Below, in pieces: positions 1 to 6,447 of a stretch of 9,295 nucleotides of DNA. The stretch covers positions 1-9,295 of the forward strand of contig DASYMP010000144.1 of the NCBI GenBank assembly GCA_036009005.1. The letters are read 5' to 3'. The notes under the pieces were generated by a model. The model was not told the origin of the DNA, did not search any database, and saw nothing but the letters and a program-made list of their open reading frames with translations. Numbering within the stretch: position 1 is the first letter of the stretch; each line of letters starts with the position of its first letter. Source of the DNA: JACVRW01 sp036009005 (GTDB lineage: Bacteria > Actinomycetota > Thermoleophilia > Solirubrobacterales > Thermoleophilaceae). The position numbers and the translations under genes are program-made.

Positions 1-16
1 GGGTAGGCTGCGGCCG

Positions 17-1441
17 ATGTCGGAGCTTCTGTTCAGGCCCGCCGGCGAGCTGGCGGAGCTCGTGCGCAGCGGGCAGATCAGCTCGGTGGAGCTGGTGGGC
101 GCGGCGCTCGAGCGCATCGACCAGCTGCAACCGGCCCTGAACGCGTTCGTCCACGTGGACGCGGATGGCGCTCTGGAGGCGGCCGCGGCCGTCGAGCCGG
201 ACGATCCGCGGCCGTTCGCGGGCGTGCCGATCGCCATGAAGGACACGACCACCGTGGCGGGGATGCCGTTCACGATGGGATCGGACATGTTCGGCGACTT
301 CGTCGCGCAGCACGACTCGTACGTGACGCGGCGGATTCGCGACGCGGGGTTCGTGATCGTCGGCAAGACGAACATGCCGGAGTTCGGCATCCTGCCGGTG
401 TCGGAGCCGCGCCGCTTCGGACCGGCGCGCAATCCGTGGGACTCGGATCGCACCCCGGGCGGCTCGAGCGGCGGCGCGGCGGCCGCGGTGGCCGGCGGCA
501 TGGTCCCGCTGGCGCACGGGAGCAACGGCGGCGGCTCGACCCGCATCCCGGCGGCGTGCACCGGCCTCGTGGGCCTGAAGCCCACGCGCGGCCGCATCTC
601 GAGGGGCCCGGAGCTCGGCGACGACTTCCTCGTGCAGGACGCGGTGCTCACGCGAACGGTCGCGGAGACCGCGGCCATGCTCGACATCCTGAGCGGCTAT
701 GAGGTGGGCGACGCCAGCTGGGCGCCGCCGCCGAGCGAGCCGTTCGCCGACGCCGCGAAGAGGGAGCCCGGCCGCCTCCGCATCGGCTTCACCGCGACGC
801 CGCCGGTCGAGGCTCCGCTCGACCCGGAGTGCGAGCGCGGACTGCGCGCTGCCGCCGAGCTCCTCGCCGAGCTGGGTCACGAGGTCGAGGAGATCCCGGC
901 GCCCTGGGCCGATCAGGACCTGCTCGAGACGTTCACGCTCGCGTTCGGCACGCCGATCACGATGGGCATCCACTTCGGCGGGGTCGTGACCGGCCGCGAG
1001 CCGAGCCCTGAGCTGATGGAGCCGCTCTCGTGGACCATGTGGGAGGGCATCCGCCAGCGCAGCGCGCTCGAGTACCTCCTCGCGCGCACGCAGCTCACCG
1101 CGGTCTCACGAAGCATGATCGCGGTCTGGGAGAGCTGCGACGTCCTGCTGACCCCCACGCTCGCGCAGCGGCCCGTGCGTATCGGCGAGATCGACGCGTG
1201 CAGCGACGAACCGTGGGAGGACTTCCGCCGCAGCGCGCGGTTCGCGCCCTACACGGCGCTCTTCAACGTGAGCGGCCAGCCGGCCATCTCGGTTCCGCTC
1301 TTCCACGGCGACGACGGGCTCCCCACCGCCGTGCAGCTCGCGGGCCGTCCCGCGGACGAGGGCACACTGCTCAGCCTGGCCGCGCAGCTCGAGGCCGCCC
1401 GGCCCTGGGCCGGGCGCCGGCCCGAGCTCGCCACCGCCTAG
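17..1441 (+). CDS. Amidase-signature family hydrolase
   Basis: Predicted cytoplasmic amidase of 474 residues, hydrolysing a carboxamide to acid and ammonia or amine; the substrate cannot be told from sequence. The Ser-cisSer-Lys triad of the family is visible: Lys75 in GVPIAMKD, the cis-Ser at 150 in PGGSSGG, and the nucleophile Ser174 in NGGGSTRIPA, with the usual 24-residue spacing between the serines. The Gly/Ser-rich core ends in GLVGLKPTRGR (about 183-193), and the C-terminal part has the family's DVLLTPT and SGQPAISVP stretches. Length is normal for the family. The KDTTTVAGMPFTMGS region resembles NylA-like and other broad actinobacterial amidases rather than GatA, and no gatC or gatB is adjacent. 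Odd point: Asn170 stands where most members have Asp (GSDxGGS). The ATG at 17 is preceded by GGTAGG at 9 nt, a modest ribosome site. There is no signal peptide. Confidence 0.93.
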   Translation: MSELLFRPAGELAELVRSGQISSVELVGAALERIDQLQPALNAFVHVDADGALEAAAAVEPDDPRPFAGVPIAMKDTTTVAGMPFTMGSDMFGDFVAQHDSYVTRRIRDAGFVIVGKTNMPEFGILPVSEPRRFGPARNPWDSDRTPGGSSGGAAAAVAGGMVPLAHGSNGGGSTRIPAACTGLVGLKPTRGRISRGPELGDDFLVQDAVLTRTVAETAAMLDILSGYEVGDASWAPPPSEPFADAAKREPGRLRIGFTATPPVEAPLDPECERGLRAAAELLAELGHEVEEIPAPWADQDLLETFTLAFGTPITMGIHFGGVVTGREPSPELMEPLSWTMWEGIRQRSALEYLLARTQLTAVSRSMIAVWESCDVLLTPTLAQRPVRIGEIDACSDEPWEDFRRSARFAPYTALFNVSGQPAISVPLFHGDDGLPTAVQLAGRPADEGTLLSLAAQLEAARPWAGRRPELATA

Positions 1442-1462
1442 AACCGGCGCACAGCCCGGTTC
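1441..1462 (+). terminator. Hairpin just after the amidase stop
   Basis: A perfect 7-bp inverted repeat, GAACCGG and CCGGTTC, with an 8-nt loop begins on the last base of the amidase stop codon. No T-run follows, so it is at best a weak intrinsic terminator or an mRNA-end stabiliser. The rest of the 41-nt gap up to 1482 shows only a weak purine stretch (TGGGA, 1467-1471) ahead of the next start. Confidence 0.35.
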
Positions 1463-1482
1463 CGTGTGGGAATCTGCGACCC

Positions 1483-3906
1483 ATGCGTGGGGTCGCAGCG
1501 GCGCTCGCTTTCGCCTTGGCACTTGCGGTGGCCACGGGTGTCTCGTACGCGCACCCGCTCGGCCATACCACCGAGGATCACACCACCGTGAGCGGTCCGC
1601 CCCTCTTCCCGGGGTCGAGCTTCGAGACGCTCGTCGAGGGGCCGGGCTCACCGCGCGTCGTGCGCTCGCTCCAGACCGCATCGGTCCTCGCCGGCCGCTC
1701 CGACCGCCGCCGCTCGCTCGCCTACTTCGCGCAGCTCACGGACTTCCAGCTCGCGGACGAGGAGTCGCCGGCGCGGGTCGAGTTCGCCGACCGCGGAGCG
1801 AACGCGGCGCACCGCCCGCAGGAGGCCTTCTCGCCGTGGGCGATCGATTACAGCTTCCGCCAGCTGAACCAGTTCACCCCCGCCAGTCCGCACGTGCAGG
1901 GCGGCGGCGCGCGCGCGCCGATGGACCTGGCGCTCGTCACCGGCGACCAGTCGGACAACCAGCAGTACAACGAGACGCTCTGGGTGCGCCAGCTGATCGA
2001 GGGCGGCACGCCGCTCACGCCCAACAGCGGGATCCAGGGCAGCGGCGATCCCGTGAACGACTACTCGCAGTGCCCGGCACAGAAGGCCGAGCTGCAGGCC
2101 CGCGAGATGGCCGGCACGCTGCCCAACGAGCCGACCTACATGGGCGTCCAGGACTACGACGACCTCGGCTACAAGGCGGACGACTACTACGACCCCGACG
2201 AGCCCTTCGGGACGCAGTACGGCACCTTCCCGAAGTGGACCGGCCTGATGGACAGGGCGCAGTCGCTCACGTTCGTCCCCGTCGGGCTGCGTCGCGGCTC
2301 GGATCCGGTGCCCACCTACCTCACGAACGGCAACCACGACGGCCTCGTGCAGGGCAACGAGGATGCGATCAAGGCGTTCGAGGACATCGCAACCGGGTGC
2401 TTCAAGGCGGCCGCGAGCACGGCCTCGCCGCCGGTCGGGACGAGCCCGGACCCGGGCCAGCTGCTATCGCCTGGCGTCGGCTTCGCGGTCAGGCCCGACG
2501 CGGGCCGCAAGTTCGTGGACCGCGTGGAGCTCAAGCGGATCTACTCAGGCGGCATCCAGGGCGACGACCACGGCTTCGCGTACATCGATCCCGCGCAGCT
2601 CGCGGCATCCGGCTACTCAGCCACCTACTGGGCGAAGAACCTGAAGCCGGGCATCCGCTTCGTCTCGATCGACACCGTCTCGGACGGCGGCGTGGTGCAG
2701 GAGTCCTCCGAGGGCAACATCGACGACCCGCAGTGGAAGTGGCTACACGCGGTGCTCGACAAGGCGCAGGCCGACGGGCAGCTGGTCGTCGTGTTCGGGC
2801 ATCACCCGATCCGCAGCCTGATCTCGGACGTGCCCGACGAGGCGGCGCAGCCGTGCAGCGGTCACTACGACGCGAACGGGACCTACTCCAACCCGGACAC
2901 GCACGGGCACGACGCCAATCCGGGGTGCGACCTCGACCCGCGCCAGTCGAGTCCAGTGCACCAGGGCGACGAGCTGCGCGCCCTGCTGAGCGAGCACAAG
3001 AACGTGGTGGCGTACGTGGCCGGCCACACCCACGAGAACAAGGTGCTCGCGTGCGGCAGCGAGGACGGCTGCTCGGGCGGCGGGAACTGGTGGGAGATCA
3101 ACACCGCTGCCGTGGCCGACTGGCCGCAGCAGAGCCGCCTCGTCGAGCTGATGGACAACCACGACGGAACCCTCTCGATCTTCGCCACGCTCACCGATCC
3201 GGGTGGTCCGCTCGCCGTGCCACCCACGGACACCTCGGCGGCGGGCTTCGGCAACGACGAGCTGGCCGCGATCAGCCACGCCGTCACCGCTAACGATCCC
3301 CAGCTCGGCGACGGAACCGCCGAGGGCGCCGCGAAGGACCAGAACGTCGAGCTGGTCGTGGACGACCCGCGCACCGCCACGCTCCACGGCACGAGCGGTG
3401 ACGACGTGATCCGCGGGACCTCCGGTCGGGACGTGATCCTGTGCGGCCCGGGCGACGACGTGGTGAGCACCGGCGGCGGCAACGACGTCATCCGCTGCGG
3501 CCCCGGCAACGACCGGGTGAGGTCAGGCCGCGGCAACGACCGCGTGTACGGCCAATCGGGCCGTGACCGGCTCTTCGGCGGCCCCGGGCGCGACCGTCTC
3601 TTCGGCGGCACCGGCGCCGATCGGCTCTTCGGCCAGGGCGGCAACGACCTGATGCGTGGCGGCCGCCAGTCCGACCGCATGTCCGGCGGCGGCGGGGGCG
3701 ACGGGATGTTCGGCGACCTCGGCAACGACCTCATGGTCGGCGGCCCCGGCGGCGACCGGCTGTTCGGAGGCAGGGGCCGCGATCGGCTCGACGGGAGGCG
3801 CGGCAGCGACGACCTGTCCGGCGGCCCAGGGCCCGACCGGCTCCTCGGCGGCCCCGGGCGCGACGGCCTCTTCGGCGGCCCCGGCCGCGACACCAAGCGG
3901 CAGTAG
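1483..3906 (+). CDS. Secreted metallophosphoesterase with C-terminal RTX-like repeats
   Basis: Predicted exported phosphoesterase of 807 residues. A Sec signal peptide is clear: Arg2, a hydrophobic run at about 4-20, and SYA before His24. The catalytic domain (about 75-575) carries the calcineurin-like blocks: LTDFQ (86-89 region), TGDQSDN (153-159), NGNHD (282-286), FGHH (438-441) and AGHTH (513-517). These normally bind two metal ions and the phosphate. The first block has Gln89 where Asp-x-His is standard. The long insertions between blocks and the 'QLTDFQLADEESP' region resemble the actinobacterial PPA1498-type metallophosphoesterase family (TIGR03767, from memory). Residues 636-806 are 19 Gly/Asp nonapeptides that should fold as a calcium-bound beta-roll. 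The ATG at 1483 is chosen because it gives the signal peptide; the frame is open further upstream, but only as an overlap of the amidase. The substrate is unknown: nucleotide, phospholipid and phosphodiester are all possible. Confidence 0.9.
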   Translation: MRGVAAALAFALALAVATGVSYAHPLGHTTEDHTTVSGPPLFPGSSFETLVEGPGSPRVVRSLQTASVLAGRSDRRRSLAYFAQLTDFQLADEESPARVEFADRGANAAHRPQEAFSPWAIDYSFRQLNQFTPASPHVQGGGARAPMDLALVTGDQSDNQQYNETLWVRQLIEGGTPLTPNSGIQGSGDPVNDYSQCPAQKAELQAREMAGTLPNEPTYMGVQDYDDLGYKADDYYDPDEPFGTQYGTFPKWTGLMDRAQSLTFVPVGLRRGSDPVPTYLTNGNHDGLVQGNEDAIKAFEDIATGCFKAAASTASPPVGTSPDPGQLLSPGVGFAVRPDAGRKFVDRVELKRIYSGGIQGDDHGFAYIDPAQLAASGYSATYWAKNLKPGIRFVSIDTVSDGGVVQESSEGNIDDPQWKWLHAVLDKAQADGQLVVVFGHHPIRSLISDVPDEAAQPCSGHYDANGTYSNPDTHGHDANPGCDLDPRQSSPVHQGDELRALLSEHKNVVAYVAGHTHENKVLACGSEDGCSGGGNWWEINTAAVADWPQQSRLVELMDNHDGTLSIFATLTDPGGPLAVPPTDTSAAGFGNDELAAISHAVTANDPQLGDGTAEGAAKDQNVELVVDDPRTATLHGTSGDDVIRGTSGRDVILCGPGDDVVSTGGGNDVIRCGPGNDRVRSGRGNDRVYGQSGRDRLFGGPGRDRLFGGTGADRLFGQGGNDLMRGGRQSDRMSGGGGGDGMFGDLGNDLMVGGPGGDRLFGGRGRDRLDGRRGSDDLSGGPGPDRLLGGPGRDGLFGGPGRDTKRQ
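3388..3900 (+). repeat. 19 tandem RTX-like nonapeptide repeats (27-nt units)
   Basis: The tail of the metallophosphoesterase divides without gaps into 19 units of 9 residues, consensus G-G-x-G-x-D-x-L-F, followed by Gln and the stop. Asp at position 6 is present in all 19 units and Gly at position 4 in 18 (unit 11 has Gln). Units 3 and 5 each begin with Cys and could form a disulfide. The DNA units have diverged, except that near-identical blocks around GGCGGCCCCGGGCGCGAC recur near 3578 and 3847, which suggests growth by duplication. The family expectation is Ca2+ binding in a parallel beta-roll. Confidence 0.9.
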
Positions 3907-3920
3907 GCCGCGCCGGCGGC
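3907..3920. terminator. Short GC hairpin between two convergent stops
   Basis: GCCGC and GCGGC form a 5-bp stem with a 4-nt loop. It fills exactly the 14 nt between the metallophosphoesterase stop (3904-3906) and the NUDIX stop (3921-3923). It could serve both convergent genes, but there is no T-run on either side, so termination activity is uncertain. Confidence 0.3.
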
Positions 3921-4301
3921 TCAGAGGCCCGCTGCCGCGAGCACGTCGCGGTCGCGGTCGTAGCTCAGGAGCGCCAGCGCCTCGGACGGGTCGAGCCAGC
4001 GCAGGTCGTCGGTCTCGTCGTTGGGCACGAAGGGCGCCTCGCCCCGCGGCGCCATCAGCCAGTAGCGGACCAGCTTCGGCCGCCCGTCCACCTCGTAGCG
4101 CGTCGAGGGCAGCTCGCGGCCGAGCGTGCAGCGGAGCCCCGTCTCCTCCTCCACCTCGCGGAGCGCGGCGTTCTCGAACGACTCGCCCGCGTCGAGCTTG
4201 CCCTTCGGCAGCGTCCAGTCGTCGTAACGCGGGCGGTGCACGAGCAGCACCGTCCCGTCACGCACGACAACTCCCCCGGCGGCCTCCACACGGTCGCTCA
4301 C
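3921..4301 (-). CDS. NUDIX hydrolase, MutT-like, single domain
   Basis: Cytoplasmic pyrophosphohydrolase of 126 residues that cleaves a nucleoside diphosphate linked to another moiety; candidate substrates are oxidised dNTPs or dinucleoside polyphosphates. The NUDIX box is perfect: Gly34, Glu40, then REVEEETGL at 48-56 (GX5EX7REUXEEXGU). The preceding WTLPKGKLDAGES segment is like that of the N-terminal half of mycobacterial MutT1. Unlike MutT1, no histidine-phosphatase domain follows; the protein ends 70 residues after the box. The GTG at 4301 is chosen because homology to NUDIX beta-strand 1 begins about 7 residues later. A second GTG at 4289 is possible, and neither has a good ribosome site. 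The frame stays open far upstream only because it runs antisense to the next gene. It faces the metallophosphoesterase tail to tail and is divergent from the secreted gene at 4356. Confidence 0.88.
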   Translation of the reverse strand: MSDRVEAAGGVVVRDGTVLLVHRPRYDDWTLPKGKLDAGESFENAALREVEEETGLRCTLGRELPSTRYEVDGRPKLVRYWLMAPRGEAPFVPNDETDDLRWLDPSEALALLSYDRDRDVLAAAGL

Positions 4302-4355
4302 GCGCGGGACGCTAGCGAGGGGGCGAATTTCTCCGCGTGACGTCTTCCCCGGTCC
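4302..4355. promoter_or_regulatory. Divergent intergenic region
   Basis: These 54 nt separate the NUDIX start from the secreted-protein start and must hold promoters for both unless they lie inside genes. Visible are the 8-bp palindrome CGCTAGCG (4310-4317), a small AT-richer patch GAATTT (4325-4330), the only likely -10-like material, and the palindrome GACGTC (4339-4344). No Shine-Dalgarno sequence is seen before either start, so one or both messages may be leaderless. Specific boxes are not assigned. Confidence 0.4.
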
Positions 4356-5579
4356 ATGAACCGAGCATCGATTGCCGCGCTGTGCCTCGCCGTCGCGCTC
4401 GCGGCGCCCGCGCACGCGAACTCCACGGGCGCGCCTCCGCTCGTCCAGAGCTGGTCGGACACCGGCCTGCTCGCCGCGGACGACGACTGGTCGCGCGTGC
4501 CCGCCATCGTCGGCTACCGAGGCGACGGGCTCGTCGGCGAACCGGGCGTGGACCCGCGCACCGTGCTGGCCGACGGCTCCGCCACGCCGGTCGACGTGAA
4601 CGCGAACCGGACCGATCCGCGCGCGGTCGGTCTCGCCGCGGGGATCACGGAGTTCGAGCTGGCCGACCCCGTCGTCGCGATCCAGGGCTCGGCCACGGCG
4701 AGCGCACCACAGCTGGTGGTGGCGCTCGACACGCGCCTGCACGCGGGGATCTCCGTGCGGCTGGCGCTGCGCGACATCGACGCGTCGGGTGCGAACGCGG
4801 TCGAGGCGGTCGCGCTCCAGTACCGGGTGGGCGCGAGCGGAAGCTTCGCGAACGCGCCCGGTGGCTATGTGGCCGACGCTACGACGGGCCCGGGCGCGGC
4901 GAGCGCCGTGACCCGGATGACGGCGCTGCTGCCCGCGGCGGCGAACAACCAGCCGCTCGTGCAGGTGAGGGTGCTGACCACGAACGCCGCCGGCCAGGAC
5001 GAGTGGGTCGGCGTGGACGACATCGACATCACCGCGACGAGCACGGGCTGCGCCGCGCCGCCGCCGAGCGGGCCAGGACCGGGGCCGGGCGGACCAGGAC
5101 CGGGCGGCCCAGGCGCCCCTGGACCGGGCGGACCCGGCGGACCGGACGGGCCTGGCGGACCCGGCGGGCCCGGGCCGGTGCCGCGTCCCGAGGGGGCGCC
5201 GGCTCTCACCGATCTGCGGCTCGCGCCCGCCGACTTCGCCGCTGCCCGTCGGGGGCCGGCGATCGTGCGGGGTGGGACGGCGGGAGCGGCGCTGAGCTTC
5301 CGGCTCTCGCGCCCGGCATCGGTGCGCTTCACGGTCGAGGCACTCCCCGTCGCAACCGATCGCGCCACAACCGATCGCGTGCTGCGCAGGGTGCGCGCGA
5401 CCGGTGGGCGGTTCGCTGTTCGTGGCAAGCGCGGGGTCAACCGGATGCGCTTCACCGGACGCGTGCGTGGGCGGGCGCTCGCGGACGGTGACTACGTGCT
5501 GACCGCGGCGGCGATCGGCCGGGGTGGCGGCGGCTCGGCGCCGGGCTTGGCCAGGTTCAGGATCGGTCCGGTGGACTAG
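4356..5579 (+). CDS. Secreted two-domain protein with Gly/Pro linker, function unknown
   Basis: Exported protein of 407 residues. The signal peptide is MNR, then a hydrophobic run at 4-19, with AHA before Asn22. Residues about 25-230 form a beta-rich domain. Its features DDDW, YRGDGL..GVDP, ALQYRVG..GSF, GYVADATTGP, NNQPLVQVR and DEWVGVDDI match, from memory, a domain found ahead of the catalytic part of bacterial ExeM/NucH-type extracellular nucleases and in lamin-tail-containing proteins. No nuclease domain follows here. Residues 235-278 are a Pro/Gly linker. Residues 279-407 form a second beta-domain (LSFRLSRPASVRFTVE.., RFAVRGKRGVNRMRF, DGDYVLTAAAI) of a type common at the C-termini of secreted Thermoleophilia proteins. 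Cys232 and the signal-peptide Cys10 are the only cysteines I noticed; Cys10 is not in a lipobox. The role may be surface adhesion or carbohydrate/cell-wall binding, but this is unproven. Confidence 0.82.
   Translation: MNRASIAALCLAVALAAPAHANSTGAPPLVQSWSDTGLLAADDDWSRVPAIVGYRGDGLVGEPGVDPRTVLADGSATPVDVNANRTDPRAVGLAAGITEFELADPVVAIQGSATASAPQLVVALDTRLHAGISVRLALRDIDASGANAVEAVALQYRVGASGSFANAPGGYVADATTGPGAASAVTRMTALLPAAANNQPLVQVRVLTTNAAGQDEWVGVDDIDITATSTGCAAPPPSGPGPGPGGPGPGGPGAPGPGGPGGPDGPGGPGGPGPVPRPEGAPALTDLRLAPADFAAARRGPAIVRGGTAGAALSFRLSRPASVRFTVEALPVATDRATTDRVLRRVRATGGRFAVRGKRGVNRMRFTGRVRGRALADGDYVLTAAAIGRGGGGSAPGLARFRIGPVD
5058..5189 (+). repeat. Low-complexity Gly/Pro linker DNA
   Basis: A run of GGACCGGGC-like words encodes residues 235-278 of the secreted protein. 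Eight consecutive triplets in the middle have Gly in every third position (GGP GAP GPG GPG GPD GPG GPG GPG). This is collagen-like in form but too short to argue for a triple helix, so it is read as a flexible interdomain spacer. The DNA is prone to length change by slippage. Confidence 0.75.
5353..5379 (+). repeat. 15-nt in-frame tandem duplication
   Basis: The 12-mer CAACCGATCGCG occurs at 5353-5364 and again at 5368-5379, a period of 15 nt. It encodes two copies of Thr-Asp-Arg within the C-terminal domain of the secreted protein. It is consistent with a recent in-frame duplication in a loop. Confidence 0.6.
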
Positions 5580-5593
5580 CGCGGCCGGGCTAG
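5576..5593. terminator. Inverted repeat spanning two convergent stop codons
   Basis: CTAGC (5576-5580) pairs with GCTAG (5589-5593) around a self-complementary CGGCCG core; 16 of 18 bases are symmetric. The two arms contain the TAG stop of the secreted protein (5577-5579) and, on the other strand, the TAG stop of thrB (5592-5590). The convergent genes are separated by only 10 nt, so this is the only place for a shared terminator. There is no T-run. Confidence 0.35.
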
Positions 5594-6447
5594 AGCTCGC
5601 GCACGTCGACGCCGCCCGGCGCGAAGGTGGCGCGGCGGATCTCGCAGTCGGGCGCCTCGGCCTTGAGGCGCTCGACGAGCGGGCCGGTCTGCTGCCAGTG
5701 GCACCAGAACAGGACGGTCGGGCCGGCACCCGAGATCGTCGCGCCCACCGCGCCCAGCTCCTCGGCGCGCTCCACCAGCTCCATCGAGCGCGGATAGAGC
5801 GAGCGGCGGCGCGGCTGGTGGAGCTGGTCGCGCAGGCCGCGTCCGATCAGGCTGAAGTCGTCCTTCGCGAGGCCGAGCACCAGCAGCGCGGCGTGGCCCA
5901 CGTTGTGGACGGCCTCCGTGATCGGCACCTCGGCGGGCATCGCCGCGCGGGCTCCGGCTGTCGGCACCTCGTGCTCGGGGATCGCCAGCACCCCCTCGAG
6001 GCCCGGCGCCGGGTCGAACCGCACCGGCTCCTCGCCCGGCCCCGGGCAGATCACGAAGCCGCCGTGGAGCGCGGCGGCCACGTTGTCCGGATGCCCCTCG
6101 AGCTCCACGGCGTGCTCGAACAGCGGCGCGTCGAGCTCGTACATGTGGTCCGCGGCCGCCAGCCCCGCGACGATCGCGGCGGCGCTCGACCCAAGCCCGG
6201 CGGCGCTTGGGATCTCGGACCGGATCTGGAACGTGACCCCGTCGGCGGAGTGCAGGCGCTCGAAGGCGCGCACGCACAGGTTGGAACGATCGGTGGGGAT
6301 CCCGGGCACGTCGGAGTGGACGAAGAACTCGCCCGTTTCCTCCACCTCCAGCTCCAGGTGGAGCGACAGCGCCGCCGCGAGCACGTCGTAGCCCGGGCCG
6401 AGGTTGGCCGAGGAGGCCGGCACCCGAACGAGTCGGTGGCGGTTCAT
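5590..6447 (-). CDS. thrB: Homoserine kinase
   Basis: ATP-dependent phosphorylation of L-homoserine to O-phospho-L-homoserine (EC 2.7.1.39), in the cytoplasm; fourth step from aspartate to threonine. It is a 285-residue GHMP-family kinase with all three blocks visible: VPASSANLGPGYD (9-21), the ATP-binding loop PSAAGLGSSAA (80-90), and the C-terminal ATISGAGP (236-243). EGHPDN at 117-122 is also typical of ThrB. Length is normal for the bacterial enzyme. The ATG at 6447 overlaps the thrC stop as ATGA. No Shine-Dalgarno sequence precedes it (GGTCCTGGG lies next to the start), so translation probably depends on re-initiation by ribosomes finishing thrC. Last gene of the cluster; the next gene converges on it. 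Confidence 0.97.
   Translation of the reverse strand: MNRHRLVRVPASSANLGPGYDVLAAALSLHLELEVEETGEFFVHSDVPGIPTDRSNLCVRAFERLHSADGVTFQIRSEIPSAAGLGSSAAAIVAGLAAADHMYELDAPLFEHAVELEGHPDNVAAALHGGFVICPGPGEEPVRFDPAPGLEGVLAIPEHEVPTAGARAAMPAEVPITEAVHNVGHAALLVLGLAKDDFSLIGRGLRDQLHQPRRRSLYPRSMELVERAEELGAVGATISGAGPTVLFWCHWQQTGPLVERLKAEAPDCEIRRATFAPGGVDVREL

Noticed and set aside
1..16. TAG at 4-6 as the stop of an upstream gene
   Set aside because: Too little sequence remains to support any upstream reading frame.
1464..3293. A 609-codon + strand frame overlapping the metallophosphoesterase
   Set aside because: It is a shifted reading of the same DNA, composed of Arg, Gly and Ala with no motif, while the other frame has all the calcineurin blocks.
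2883..3896. A 337-codon minus-strand frame with Pro/Arg/Ser repeats
   Set aside because: Its periodic RSxPGPP pattern is the antisense image of the RTX repeats. There is no start context and no independent domain.
5058..5189. Gly/Pro stretch as a true collagen-like domain
   Set aside because: Only about eight triplets keep Gly in register and the ends break the pattern; a flexible linker explains it better.
5353..5379. Direct repeat CAACCGATCGCG as a regulator binding site
   Set aside because: The 15-nt period keeps the reading frame and repeats Thr-Asp-Arg inside a coding region, so a small coding duplication is simpler.
3921..5729. A 602-codon open frame on the minus strand running through the secreted gene into thrB
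   Set aside because: Only its last 126 residues (NUDIX) look like protein. The rest is Arg/Ala/Pro-rich sequence antisense to the 4356-5579 gene, which has a signal peptide and recognisable domains. It is a GC-rich shadow frame.
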